Assembly (NCBI GenBank): GCA_964235605.1
Contig: CAXSCR010000029.1
Coordinates: 1-53,453 of the forward strand
Length of the DNA stretch: 53,453 bases
Direction of reading: 5' to 3'
DNA from: DATCRE01 sp964235605
Lineage (GTDB): Bacteria; Bacteroidota; Bacteroidia; Cytophagales; Cyclobacteriaceae
Both the position numbers and the translations under genes were made by a program. A model generated the notes under the pieces. The model searched no databases, was not told the DNA's origin, and worked only from the letters and a program-made list of their open reading frames with translations. Each line of letters begins with the position of its first letter. The first letter of the stretch is position 1. This document shows, piece by piece, positions 36,686 to 47,500 of this stretch.

Positions 36686-37450
36686 TTACTTATGACCCTT
36701 ATCAAATGTACTCTTACCCATTCTTCCTCGCTGTATATCTAGGTCAAAGACATAGGCAATTGAAAGGCTTATTGTTTTGATATTAGTTTTCAACGTATCC
36801 TCATATCCTAAAATCTTAATATAAGAGTAACCTTGATTGGGATCGACATCAGGAAGGCCTGTACCCTTCTTTCCTAAATAGGTATGACCGTGAATAAAGC
36901 GCAGTTCTACAATAACATGCTGGTATTTTTTTATCGGAAATCTTGCTCCGACACCAATACCCAGACCAAATAACCAACGATTTGAATTAAAATAAGTCAT
37001 GTAATGATAATCAGGCGTAGAGTCATTTGTAAAAAGTATCTTATAGTAATAGCCGGGTCCTTCAACACTTATGTTACCCTTGCCATTTATAATGTAGTTG
37101 ACCTCCGGGCCTATGTTTGCGAAAAATTCTACCAGCAGATTCTCCCTAAGATGAAAGCTAAAAGACCTGCGCACCTGCGCAAGCACATTGACAAGTCTAT
37201 CATGCTGTAATTGGTGGCGTTAGTCCATGTATTTTGATTAGATTTTATAACCCTACCTCTTTTCGCATAGGCCCTTCCACAATAAAAGAGAATTTATGTT
37301 GAAGAGGAAAACTAACAAATGCACCAACAGAATATCCAAGTTTTGCTCTTGACCCAAACCTTGATTTATCTTTTTTTTTCGCCGAAGTGCGCCCAGCCTA
37401 ATGACGGCCCCGCTTTAAGACCAACAGAAAACTTTGTCCATAAATTCTAA
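36686..37450 (-). pseudogene. Decayed outer membrane barrel protein gene
   Basis: Broken paralogue of the barrel gene at 43294. The C-terminal part is open from 37186 to 36686 and includes VELRFIHGHTYLGKK and the ending GKSTFDKGHK, matching IDLRLEFGHTWLGKA and GKSTIRQK of the intact protein. Upstream on the minus strand the N-terminal part continues in other frames: FSVGLKAGPSLGWAHFGE near 37425-37370, KLGYSVGAFVSFPLQHKFSF near 37345-37285, and RGRVIKSNQNTWTNATNYSM near 37260-37200. At least three frameshifts are needed to join these pieces, so it is inactive. The family is the OMP_b-brl type of small porin-like barrels. Confidence 0.8.
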
Positions 37451-37645
37451 CCGTGTTGCTAAGTATGAGTACTGTACAGTAAAGCACGAAAATCTTACAT
37501 TGAGTATTAGTGTAGAACATCATCTTGATTCGTAATCTTTGATTATAATAGTAAATTATAAGTAATAAAGGTTAAAACGAAACTTATAAGCCGTAGACTA
37601 ATAAATTGATTTATCTCTAATTATTATCTACTAACTATTTTTTAA

Positions 37646-39370
37646 ATGTTCAATCGAGTCGTCATTTTTATATTCTTATTTTATTCATGCATACCTGTCA
37701 TAGGTCAAGATATTTTGAATTTCACTCAATTCTTCTTCAATCCGTACAGCATCAATCCCTCATATGCTGGAATTGATGGGAAGCCATCTGCTACGTTATC
37801 ATATCGCAAACAGTGGGCTAGTATAGAAGGAGCACCTACGATTGTTAATCTTAGCTTCCATGCACCAGTAACCAATCGGTTAACTAGTGGAATTAATGTA
37901 TTAAAAGATTCGCGAGGCATCCTAAGCATCACTGGCATTCTTTTAACGCTGGGTTACAGTGTACCTGTTGCTACTCACTCATCTTTGCGTTTTGCCATTT
38001 CGGGCGGCATAGCATTCAACACGATCGATATTAATAAGCTTGACGGTTTTACGGACAAAGCCATTGCTAATATTCTAAACAACAATAGTTATATCCTAGG
38101 TAACGCCGGTGTTTCTTATCATTCCAAATCTTTTCATGCGGGCATTTCTTTGCCTCTGCTTCTTGAACCCGCTTATGTAAGTCACGATGCATTTTCAATC
38201 ACGCAAGTAAAACCCCTTCAGGCGCTTATAGTGCATGTTAGTAACCGTTTCTATTTTAATAATAGCAAAAATGCTTTTGAACCTTACTTGCTTTACAGAA
38301 TTAACGCAGGCTTGCCCTCTCAACTGGAGTTTGCCAGTGTACTTCACTTGAATCATGTACTCTATATAGGTGCTTCATATAAACAGGACTTTGGCATTTC
38401 TGCTTTAGGTGGGATTAAGGTTAATAAAACATTTGCTGTAGGCGTCTCTTACGGAATGAAAAACACAGGCATAAATGAACTTAACAGTCCTACTTATGAA
38501 ATTCATCTCGGTTATTTATTTGGGCAGCATAAAAAAGAAGCCTTTGTATACTCTTTCGTAAATACAGAGAAGGAAAAAGAAAAGAAAACGCATGGCAAAT
38601 CTGCTAGTGAGCTTCTTGCTGAGAAACACCATCAACTAGAGATAGAAAAGAAAAAGCATGAGCAAGCCGTATTGGAACTAAAACACAGAGAGCACGAAGC
38701 ATTGATGCATAAGGAGAAAGAAGAAGAAGCATTAGCACGCAAACATAAAGACCAGCTAGTACTAGAGTTAAAACACAAAGAGCATGAGGAATTAGTTAAG
38801 CATGAGGAATTAGTTAAGCTTAAACACCCTGATGTAAATAAGAAACCTGCCGATGCACCGGTGGTAACACACTCTGACCCAAAAACTACAGAGCAACCTC
38901 ATCCTAGTCATAAGGACTCAACCGTAGTTATTTCACATAAGCCTAGGTTTACGCATACGGATGTCACTAGAGTTAGTAATGCAGTAACAGAACACACGGC
39001 GCAAGACGAGGAAGAGCGAATTTCACGCTTAAACCTACACGCACAAAATCCAACAGAAGAGCACAATGAGTTACACCACCCCAATGCTGAACGACATGAA
39101 TTTGTAACGAAAGGTAATCATGAAAAGGAGTTGACTGTAGCAGATTATGTAATTGGAGGTGTGTTTAAAGAAGAAGCGCACGCAGAACATTTTTCTAATG
39201 GTCTCAAAAAATTCGGCTACCAAGCTGGCTATGGCCACTTAACAGAAAAGAAGGTCTGGTATGTTTACATATTTCAAACTGATGATATCAATAAAGCTAC
39301 AGCAGAGCGTGATAAAATTAGAAAAACAAAGTTGTTACGCGATGCATGGCTTTTAACAGTGCAGGAATAA
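37646..39370 (+). CDS. PorP/SprF barrel fused to a SPOR-like domain
   Basis: T9SS-associated outer membrane protein of 574 residues. Residues 1-20 are a signal peptide; 21-290 have the PorP/SprF features (QFFFNPYSINPSYAG, a family hallmark, then SYRKQW and alternating barrel strands); 310-400 are a Lys/Glu/His-rich coiled coil with EHEALMHKEKEEE-type repeats; 400-490 are low-complexity Pro/His/Thr; 498-574 (ADYVIGGVFKEEAHAEHF to LLTVQE) look like a SPOR fold, which in other proteins binds denuded peptidoglycan. PorP/SprF proteins help secrete and hold type B (CHU_C) cargo at the surface; two candidate cargo genes follow in this window. The normal family length is about 300-350, so the C-terminal 250 residues are an addition. 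Confidence 0.88.
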   Translation: MFNRVVIFIFLFYSCIPVIGQDILNFTQFFFNPYSINPSYAGIDGKPSATLSYRKQWASIEGAPTIVNLSFHAPVTNRLTSGINVLKDSRGILSITGILLTLGYSVPVATHSSLRFAISGGIAFNTIDINKLDGFTDKAIANILNNNSYILGNAGVSYHSKSFHAGISLPLLLEPAYVSHDAFSITQVKPLQALIVHVSNRFYFNNSKNAFEPYLLYRINAGLPSQLEFASVLHLNHVLYIGASYKQDFGISALGGIKVNKTFAVGVSYGMKNTGINELNSPTYEIHLGYLFGQHKKEAFVYSFVNTEKEKEKKTHGKSASELLAEKHHQLEIEKKKHEQAVLELKHREHEALMHKEKEEEALARKHKDQLVLELKHKEHEELVKHEELVKLKHPDVNKKPADAPVVTHSDPKTTEQPHPSHKDSTVVISHKPRFTHTDVTRVSNAVTEHTAQDEEERISRLNLHAQNPTEEHNELHHPNAERHEFVTKGNHEKELTVADYVIGGVFKEEAHAEHFSNGLKKFGYQAGYGHLTEKKVWYVYIFQTDDINKATAERDKIRKTKLLRDAWLLTVQE

Positions 39371-39960
39371 TGAACAAATCATACATTGAAATTCTTTTGT
39401 ACTTCCTTGCCGGAAATGTTTTAGGGCAGGTACCTCAGATCCAAAAGGTCGAAGCGGTGTCTACCTATCCTCAAATCGTATCATAATTACAGGGTCGGGT
39501 TTTAGCAACACATCGTCAGACTTACAAGTGTGGTTTAATCAAGTTAAAGGAAATATTTCTGCTTCCTCTGAATATGCAATAGAAGTCGACGTATCTGCAT
39601 GTGCGACTTAACAATGTAGAAGGCATCATTAAAGTTTTATGCCTTCCTTTAATGGTGAACCTTTCGATGAAACAAAATTCAAGGTGCCATATACTACTAC
39701 CGCCACTAAAGAATTATGAGATCTTTGTAGTTGTGATTTAAACAATGACGGCAAGCCGGAAGTAACCGGTACTGAACCACGGTGATAAAGATGTTTATGG
39801 TGAAGGCATCTTACAGCATGTAAGCTGTTACAATCCATACAGTCACTTCACTAAATGGACGTCACAGAAAATATGGTTTGTTACCCACATGAAACAGAAC
39901 GCTGCTCTCCATTTAACAAAGTGATGGAAGACAACATTAAAGGAAAGTAAATAGCGCGAA
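39371..39960 (+). pseudogene. Decayed IPT/FG-GAP surface protein gene
   Basis: Fossil of a protein like the one at 40056. It starts with MNKSYIEILLYFLAGNVLGQ (39371) and VPQIQKVEAVSTYP, then a frameshift at about 39475 into RIIITGSGFSNTSSDLQVWF (an IPT/TIG start), another into HVRLNNVEGIIKVL, and near 39717 the FG-GAP piece DLCSCDLNNDGKPEVTG, which matches DLCVCDFNNDGKNDV of the intact paralogue. Everything C-terminal of the first FG-GAP unit, including any sorting domain, is missing. It is directly downstream of the SprF-SPOR gene (ATG 1 base after its stop), where a cargo gene is expected. Confidence 0.8.
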
Positions 39961-40055
39961 TTAAAGCTCAATACATCACAATAGCCAGAGGAGCACTTGA
40001 TAAACCTGAATTAATATTTAAGGATTGATGACAATTGTCTATAGCTTATACGAAT

Positions 40056-43000
40056 TTATCTTATAATAAGTACGGAGCCTGTAATAGGTTTTTTATTTTC
40101 GCAGCCGAACACAAAAAAGTAAACTCCCTCTGGCAATTGTGCGCCATTGTATGTTCCATCCCACTGATTCATGTATCCTACTTTTTCATATACTCTCCTG
40201 CCCCTGCCGTCAAACACATTCAGAGAACATCCTGGATAGTTTTCTATGCCCGCTATTACCCACACAGGATTATCATCATCACCGTTCGGACTGAACATAG
40301 GAGATGGGACTATATTCACTAGTTCTGTAGATACGGTAATAGTAATATTTGCTGTGCTGATACACCCTTCGTAATTTGTTCCGGTTACTGTATATAAAGT
40401 TGTTGTTTGAGGCTGGGCTACAGGATTTGCAATGGTTGAATCGCTTAATGTTTCCGATGGCGTCCATAAATATATGTCCGCCCCTGATGCCGTTAATTCA
40501 ACCACCCCATCAGGTGGAATTATTAGTTTATTGGCATTTATTTCAATTTCGAACTGATCCGAAGCGACTGTGATTACATCAGTTGAGGTACAACCATTTG
40601 TATCAACAGTGGTTACACTGTAAGCCCCTGGCGATTGCACTGTTATATCGGGCAGTGACTCGCCCGTGCTCCACTGAATAGAATTATATGAACTACTACT
40701 ACTAATAGATAGGGCCGAAGATCCTCCTTCACAAATAGCATCGCGTGATGCAATGATGTCAGGTTTGATCGCATCAACAATGGCAATATTCTTACTTACA
40801 ATATCGGTACAGGATGGTACTTCCTGGTATGAAACTGTAAATTGAATTTGCTGCGAAGGATTGGTATTTGTAAATGTATGCGTAGCCTGTGCTGTAGTGC
40901 TTCCAAAACTCCAGCTATAAAGAGGAATAGCTGATGCATCTGTTACGGTCTGATCTGTGAACACTACTTCTGTGCCTACACATGCCGTTGTAGGATTAAT
41001 GGAAAAAGCAGCCTGTGGAATTGATAATTCCTTAATGGTTATATGAGGTGTTTCTACGGGAGCACATACAGGCTGAGAAGAAGTGCCTCGGATATAATAT
41101 TCTCCCGAGCTACTGGCAACGAGGGAGGCGCCGGTTTGTAATGCGAGCGCACCTGAAGTTTGTTCATACCATTGATAGGTAAAGCCTGAAGTAATTAATG
41201 GCGAGACGGTCAAGGTCTTTGAAGTACCCTCGCACATACTTTCGGATCCGCTATAGGTTATTTGAAAATCTGGGATAATGATCCCCTCTACAATTGTTGT
41301 ATCCGTATTTGCAACACATGATCCAATCATCATTTCAACAATATACTCACCTGCATTTTCAATGGCAAAATTACTTTGCGATGGTGTTAGCCCTACAGCA
41401 GTAAACCCATTGGGGCCTGACCATCGGTAGGCTGTTGCTCCAACATCATTCACCTGAAGGTTTAATATGTCTTTTGTACACACGGGGCTATTGCTGCGTG
41501 CATCGGGTGGCGTGGCATTTAATGAAGATCCTGCAGTGATAATACTTATGTTAACGGTATTGGAAAGCTTCGCACATGTTGCAGATTCTGCGATTGCCTC
41601 AACACTATATCCTCCTGATGTTGAAACATTGCTAAGAACATTGTCGGGTATAGATGAAATAGTTGTGCCATCTCTTTTCCAGTTGTATGTAATACCTTTA
41701 TTAGATGTAGCTGTAAGCATGAGTGGGAAGCCACTACATATTGTCAACGGCCCTGCTGGTGTAAGCTCTGGTATCATGCAAACTTTATTTCGTATGATCG
41801 ATAGCTTAGAAGCTAAAACTCCTGTATTGTTATCATCAATACTTGTAAATGCAATATCCGGTTTCCCATCTGTATCTATATCGCCTATGCGAACATGCCT
41901 GTTAATAAAATTGGTGGTAAGTGTAATAAATGGAGAGAAACTAAAAGTACCTGGAGTACTCTTGTTATTTAAGACAGTAATCGATTTGTGTTCAATGGAT
42001 GCTATTGCAATGTCGAGTTTTCCATCCCCATCAAGGTCACCAAAATCAAGACCAGCAGGGCGTACATTGGTAGTGATGCTTACAGGTAACGAAAAGGATA
42101 ACGTTCCGTTTGATAGTTGATTTCTAAAGATGATAATATCTGAACCCGAAAAACGGGTCGCAGTTATATCGGGTTTCTTATCGTTATCCAGGTCGCCGAT
42201 CTTAATATTTACAAGTGTATTATCGGCATTCAGCGTTATCATGTCGTCTAGTACAATGTTACCAGGCGTGCTATGATTAATAAAAATAAATACATAACTG
42301 ATAGTTGTATTAAACTGGCTTGTTATTATTTCAGCGAGACCATCATTATTCAAATCTTTTACCTCTAGTGCATCTGTAGTAGCTGCCCCATTTACTGCCA
42401 GTTGAACAGGTGCTGAAAATGATATTGCGCCCATGGTGCTTTGGTTTTTTAGTATGCTTAGTATATTGCTTCCTTTGTCGGTTACGATAATTTCAGGTTT
42501 GCCATCGAGATCAAGATCTGCTATAGACACCCTTTTTACTTTTCTTCCTGTAAGCACTTTATTCTGTGCTGTGAAATTGAAATTGCCATTATTCTTGAAT
42601 ATAAAAATTCGTGATGCATTGCCACCTTCTGAAAGTACAATGTCAGAAAGTCCATCCCCATTTAGATCACTACAGGTAATATGTAACGATTTGGCATTGA
42701 TTAATTTAGTGGTAGTAGTTAATGAAATTGACCCTGCATTACTTCCATTTTGAAAGATGGATATTGAATTGGAATTATCACTTGCAGTAATAACATCATT
42801 TTTTCCATCATTATTAAAATCACAAACACAGAGATCATAAAGCCCGCTCTCGGCAGAAAAGTCCTGTTGGCCAGAGAAATCTTGAGTGTTTAGTCCTTGG
42901 TCGCCATGAAAGCTTAACAAGTGCTGTTCAGATGAATATGAGGTTAAACCGTTGGTTAAGTTGGTAACAGAAATTTGATCGTATGTTGTACCGAAAGGTG

Positions 43001-43229
43001 TAGATACCTCGAGAAGTTGTGGAGTAGCAGTTTTTATAGTTGCAACAGCAGCACCAAAAGAAACTTTTAGGTTTGCCTGGTTATAATCAAAAGCATTTCC
43101 TTTAATCGTTACAATTTCATCACCCGCAGTGCTTTCTTTATCAATAGAAATGATCACAGGTTTTTGCGCCATCACACAAATGCTTAGATGCAGTGCTATT
43201 ATCAATGCTATAATGGTTTTAACCGGCAT
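40056..43229 (-). CDS. IPT/FG-GAP protein with CHU_C type B T9SS sorting domain
   Basis: Large secreted surface protein (1057 residues). Signal peptide to about residue 22 (MPVKTIIALIIALHLSICVM), an IPT/TIG domain (about 22-100), six to seven FG-GAP/VCBS units (100-440) with DxNxDGxxDI calcium-loop signatures, several Ig/PKD-like repeats (470-960) and a gliding-motility-associated C-terminal domain (about 967-1057: FSPNGDDDNPVW, YMNQWDGTYNGAQLPEGVYF, ending GSVLIIR). That ending is the type B signal recognised by T9SS together with a PorP/SprF partner. Earlier in-frame ATGs at 43253/43250 exist; 43229 gives the signal peptide directly. Likely an adhesin or matrix protein. Confidence 0.93.
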   Translation of the reverse strand: MPVKTIIALIIALHLSICVMAQKPVIISIDKESTAGDEIVTIKGNAFDYNQANLKVSFGAAVATIKTATPQLLEVSTPFGTTYDQISVTNLTNGLTSYSSEQHLLSFHGDQGLNTQDFSGQQDFSAESGLYDLCVCDFNNDGKNDVITASDNSNSISIFQNGSNAGSISLTTTTKLINAKSLHITCSDLNGDGLSDIVLSEGGNASRIFIFKNNGNFNFTAQNKVLTGRKVKRVSIADLDLDGKPEIIVTDKGSNILSILKNQSTMGAISFSAPVQLAVNGAATTDALEVKDLNNDGLAEIITSQFNTTISYVFIFINHSTPGNIVLDDMITLNADNTLVNIKIGDLDNDKKPDITATRFSGSDIIIFRNQLSNGTLSFSLPVSITTNVRPAGLDFGDLDGDGKLDIAIASIEHKSITVLNNKSTPGTFSFSPFITLTTNFINRHVRIGDIDTDGKPDIAFTSIDDNNTGVLASKLSIIRNKVCMIPELTPAGPLTICSGFPLMLTATSNKGITYNWKRDGTTISSIPDNVLSNVSTSGGYSVEAIAESATCAKLSNTVNISIITAGSSLNATPPDARSNSPVCTKDILNLQVNDVGATAYRWSGPNGFTAVGLTPSQSNFAIENAGEYIVEMMIGSCVANTDTTIVEGIIIPDFQITYSGSESMCEGTSKTLTVSPLITSGFTYQWYEQTSGALALQTGASLVASSSGEYYIRGTSSQPVCAPVETPHITIKELSIPQAAFSINPTTACVGTEVVFTDQTVTDASAIPLYSWSFGSTTAQATHTFTNTNPSQQIQFTVSYQEVPSCTDIVSKNIAIVDAIKPDIIASRDAICEGGSSALSISSSSSYNSIQWSTGESLPDITVQSPGAYSVTTVDTNGCTSTDVITVASDQFEIEINANKLIIPPDGVVELTASGADIYLWTPSETLSDSTIANPVAQPQTTTLYTVTGTNYEGCISTANITITVSTELVNIVPSPMFSPNGDDDNPVWVIAGIENYPGCSLNVFDGRGRRVYEKVGYMNQWDGTYNGAQLPEGVYFFVFGCENKKPITGSVLIIR

Positions 43230-43293
43230 ATATGAATACCTTGAATACATCAAAAAAAATGCAGTAACTAGATTATTGATATCGTTTTGTGTT

Positions 43294-44121
43294 TTACTTT
43301 TGCCTTATTGTGCTCTTTCCTTCATGACGCGCCTTCTTAGAGAGGTTTGCTTCAAGTAAATACATAACTGATAAACGAAGTCCCATATTTCGTGCCTTGA
43401 GGTTATCCTCATATGCTACGGGTATTACATAATCAGAACTTGTAGCTTTACCTAACCATGTATGGCCGAATTCAAGACGCAAATCAATCATTATTTTGTG
43501 ACTACTATTACTTGATGGCTCAAGCATTATTCCTCCACCAAGATTTAAACCTAATTGGAAACGTTTTACATTATTCAGATAGATTTTGTCAATTTCACTG
43601 ATGTCTTCACCCCGTTCTCCGAATACAATCTTATAATTTAGTGTTGGGAATTGATTCTCACTAAACTCGCTTGAATAAATGCTGCCTCTACCGCCTAACC
43701 AATAACTGAACACTGGCCCTGCGCCGAAGTACCATTTAAATTCTCTTACATTTTTTAAATGCTTTGTAAAAAATATATTATATAAAACAGGTACATCAAA
43801 ATAATTATAAATTACCCTGTCCTTTAACTCTTTATCAACTTTGCCTTGAACTACTTTACCTTTTGTTGAAAACAGAAACTCTGTTTGCAGCGTATATCTA
43901 TCTTTTACTTTAAAAGCAAGCACTGCGCCAGCACTGTATCCAAGTATAGGATTTACTTTCACTTGTCTTCTATAGTCACTATCGTCATTTCTTACCCCAA
44001 AAAACTGTGCACCGCCTGTTATTCCAGCCTGAATAACTTGCGCAAATGCATGATTAAAACTAATCATGGATAAAAGGCATAATGTAATTGTTACTTTAAA
44101 AGTTTTTGTTGAAGTAGACAT
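43294..44121 (-). CDS. Outer membrane beta-barrel protein (OMP_b-brl family)
   Basis: Porin-like barrel of 275 residues with a signal peptide ending HAFAQ near residue 28. Alternating strands (VIQAGITGGAQFFGV, NPILGYSAGAVLAFKV, RFQLGLNLGGGIML, KIMIDLRLEFGHTWLGKA, NMGLRLSVMYLLE) fit the PorT/OMP_b-brl_2 type of Bacteroidota. It is intact, while its paralogue at 36686 is decayed. It lies on the minus strand between the CHU_C protein and the giant adhesin, sharing a 387-base upstream region with the latter. Not PorT itself as far as can be judged; function in this island unknown. Confidence 0.85.
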   Translation of the reverse strand: MSTSTKTFKVTITLCLLSMISFNHAFAQVIQAGITGGAQFFGVRNDDSDYRRQVKVNPILGYSAGAVLAFKVKDRYTLQTEFLFSTKGKVVQGKVDKELKDRVIYNYFDVPVLYNIFFTKHLKNVREFKWYFGAGPVFSYWLGGRGSIYSSEFSENQFPTLNYKIVFGERGEDISEIDKIYLNNVKRFQLGLNLGGGIMLEPSSNSSHKIMIDLRLEFGHTWLGKATSSDYVIPVAYEDNLKARNMGLRLSVMYLLEANLSKKARHEGKSTIRQK

Positions 44122-44508
44122 CGCAGCACAAGTGTGTAGTTATACGGGGTGTTACCATTCCCAATATTATTATGCTAATTACGAAACAGACAAGCAAAAA
44201 ATGGTTTGTTGTAACAATTGTTGTATTATTTACATAATCGTAAAAAAATTAGCTTTCACTCATGTCGATTCCAGGACGGAGACAACGGTATGCCTAATTG
44301 AGAGATTTGAGTATATAAAGATTAACTAAGTCTGAGTCTGTTCTGCGCCTTAAAATTTTTGAAGTAGCCCATAAACATGAAAAAGGTAGCATTGTAAGGT
44401 TTACATCAAAGTTGGAAGTCACATTGGCTTACTTTGCAGGTACTTTGGAGATAGATCAGGGTGTGATTATAAGAGATGGTACATTGGTTTGTACCGATAC
44501 TTCATAGT
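44122..44508. other. Divergent upstream region with a startless open frame
   Basis: 387 bases between the barrel gene and the giant adhesin. A plus-strand open run of 62 codons (44319-44507) without any ATG ends at a TAG one base before the adhesin ATG; it includes KIFEVAHKHEKGSIVRFTS and LAYFAGTLEIDQGVIIRDG, which read like real protein. It may be a tail of a lost upstream gene. Two near-miss -7 boxes (TACTTTG) occur near 44433 and 44441. Confidence 0.4.
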
Positions 44509-47500
44509 ATGCGAAAACTTTATTTTTTCCTATTTTTTTTTATTAGCATACAAGCCAGCGTGTTTGCTCAAGAGGCAAACTGTAGTGATGGCATCGATAA
44601 TGACGGTGACGGTTTTATTGATTGCTTTGATGGGAATTGTGCGAACAATAATGCATGCGCTAATTTTTACATGGGTAAAGATAGAGCTTGCCAAACACCG
44701 CCTACAGGTGTTGTTGATTTTCAGATGCAACTTGCCTATAAATCGCAAGACAGAACAGCATTAACGTATAGCAGATTAGCAGTAGGTGATCTAGATCGCG
44801 ATGGCACTCCTGAAGTTGTTGTTAATCATTATAACGATAAGAAGTTATATATATTGAGTGGGAAAGATCTAAGCATTAAGAATCAGGTTGCAACAAGTGG
44901 CGTACCTGAATACATGGATATTACTATCGGTAATGTTAAAAATGATAATTGTGGGGAGATATTCTTTGCAGAAGTATATAATGGCGCTTACCATATTGTA
45001 GCATACGATTGCCAGTTAAATTTTTTATGGAGAACACAAGCATCAGGCAAGCCCTTTAATTTGGGTCTTGCAGACTTTGACTCTGATGGTAAAGTAGAAC
45101 TCTATTATAAGAATGAGATATTAGATGCAGAAACAGGTGTGAGACTGGTGAAGGGAACTGCTGCGACCTGGGATAATATGGACAGCGGTCCTGTAGCAAT
45201 TGATATGCTAGATAATGGTGTGTGTACGGAGTGTCCTGGACTTGAGCTTGTGATTGGTGGGAGTATCTATGCCGTTGAACTTACACCTCGTTCACTTGAT
45301 GGAGGAAGTTTGGGAAGCGCGATTAAAACTATTCCTGCGGCTGCTAAATATTTTCCGAAGTATGTAAGTTTTGGATATGTAAATAGCCAGACAAGTGTTG
45401 CTGATTACAACTTGGATGGAAACCTCGATGTGCTCATGAGCGGAGCATCACCTACCGGTTCTGGTGGATCTACCGGAAGCCCTACAACGGTTTTCTTTTG
45501 GGATATTACCAATAACACTTACAAGAAGTATCAACCCAAGCAAGCCAACGGTACATCGTGGGCCAACGGAACGGGACGTTTAAATATTGCTGACATCGAT
45601 GGTGATGGTAAACAAAACGTAACGTTTGTATCTGGAAGTAGGCTGTTTTGTTTGAAAGAAGATTTTACTGATCTATGGTCACCAAAAACAATTTCGGAAG
45701 TAACATCTGGTTTTACAAGCACAACAGTTTTTGACTTTAATAATGATAATGCCGTTGAGATCGTTTATCGCGATGAAGCAAATATTTATATTATTGATGG
45801 AAAGACAGGTAACGCATTTACAACATCAAAGTGCCGTTCACGAACATGTAACGAATATCCTATTGTAGTAGATGTTGATGGTGATGGCGGTACCGAAATA
45901 TGTGTGCCCTGTGCTACAGATGATAATGTAGATATTAATGACAATAATAATACACCGTTTGGCCAGGTAAGAGTATTCAAATCAGCCTTAGATCCTTGGG
46001 TATCTGCACGTAAAGTTTGGAACCAACATGGATATTTCAATGTAAATATTAATGACGACCTGTCTATACCCATTACGCAACAGAAACATCATTTAATTTT
46101 CTCAACAGATCAATGTACAAATGTAACAGGGCCGAACAGGGCTTTAAATTCATTCTTAAATCAATCTGCTATTCTTGATTCTAAGGGCTGTAAAACCTAT
46201 CCTGCCGCAGACATAGCCTTTATTCCGAATCCTGACAGCATAAGCATAACACAACCCACTTGCCCTAACAAAGATTTTTCAGTTTCCTTTACAATAAAAA
46301 ATGCTGGTGAATTAACGCTTTCAGGAAGCCTTCCGATTACTTTTTACAGTGGTAATCCAAAGCTAGTTGGGGCAGTTAAGTTAAATACAGCGATGCTGAC
46401 ACTCGGAACGTTTAAAGTTGGCGATCAGCTTACCTTTACGGAAACTGTACAAGGGACAGGAGCAAACTTTAAATTGTACGCAGTGCTTAATGATAATGGC
46501 TCTTCCATGCCATCTCCAATTACTTATCCCAATTCAGGTCTCGCAGAATGTTATAACTGGAATAATATCGCATCAGCATCAATAAAGCCAAAACCATTTC
46601 ATCTTTCCACGGCGTTTACCAATCACACGCAATGTAGTGCAGTAACAGTAACTGGAAATGGCTCAGCGGAAGCATATAAAATTGAGGGCGCAACAAAGCA
46701 AACAGTAGGATATCAGTTTTATTGGTATAATGGCACAACCGCAGGAGCGCCTGCGGCAGCATCATACACGGGACCTGTGCGAACAGGGGTTTCTAATGGT
46801 ACATACACAGTCTATGCCAGGCATAGCAGCAATCAATGCAATTCAGATACAGCTCAGGTTACAGTCGGATTGTCTACGAAAGCAATTGCAGCATCTGTTA
46901 CTGTGAATAATAACTTTACAAACTGCCAGAATCCTGATGGGCAACTGACGGTAATCCCGGCTAACAGCCAGCCTATAGGAAATTATGATTATGAATGGTA
47001 TGAAGGCACGGTAGTGCGTACTGGTCCTAAATTGTCGACCAGCAATGTCTTAACCTCAGCGCAGCCACTTACATATTCTGTATTGGTAATTGAAAAGTTT
47101 TCGAATTGCGAAGTGGTAGCTTCAGGTACCGTAGCTGATCTTACAGCTAAGCCTTCTGTTTCAGCTACCGCTACAAATACCAACTGTAATCCAAATAATA
47201 CAGGAACAGTAATCGCCAATGTAAATGGATCTACCAATGGATATAAGTTTTCATGGTACAATGGCAATGTTGTAAAACCTGCTACGGATTTCGTAGGAAG
47301 TAGCTATTCTAGTCTTACATCAGGTAATTATACTGTTGTTGCTACCAATTTAACTACTGGATGTGTATCCAATCCTTTTACTGTAATAGTTGGAAGTACT
47401 ACGGGAATTACTGTAAACGCAAACACTGTAGCACAGCAGACTTCATGTACTATACCGAATGGTTCTGCAACCTCAAATGTAGCAGGAGCTACCGTAGGGT

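Noticed and set aside
41467..42120. Long plus-strand open frame of 217 codons
   Set aside because: It is the antisense shadow of the FG-GAP/CHU_C protein; the minus-strand frame carries clear domains.
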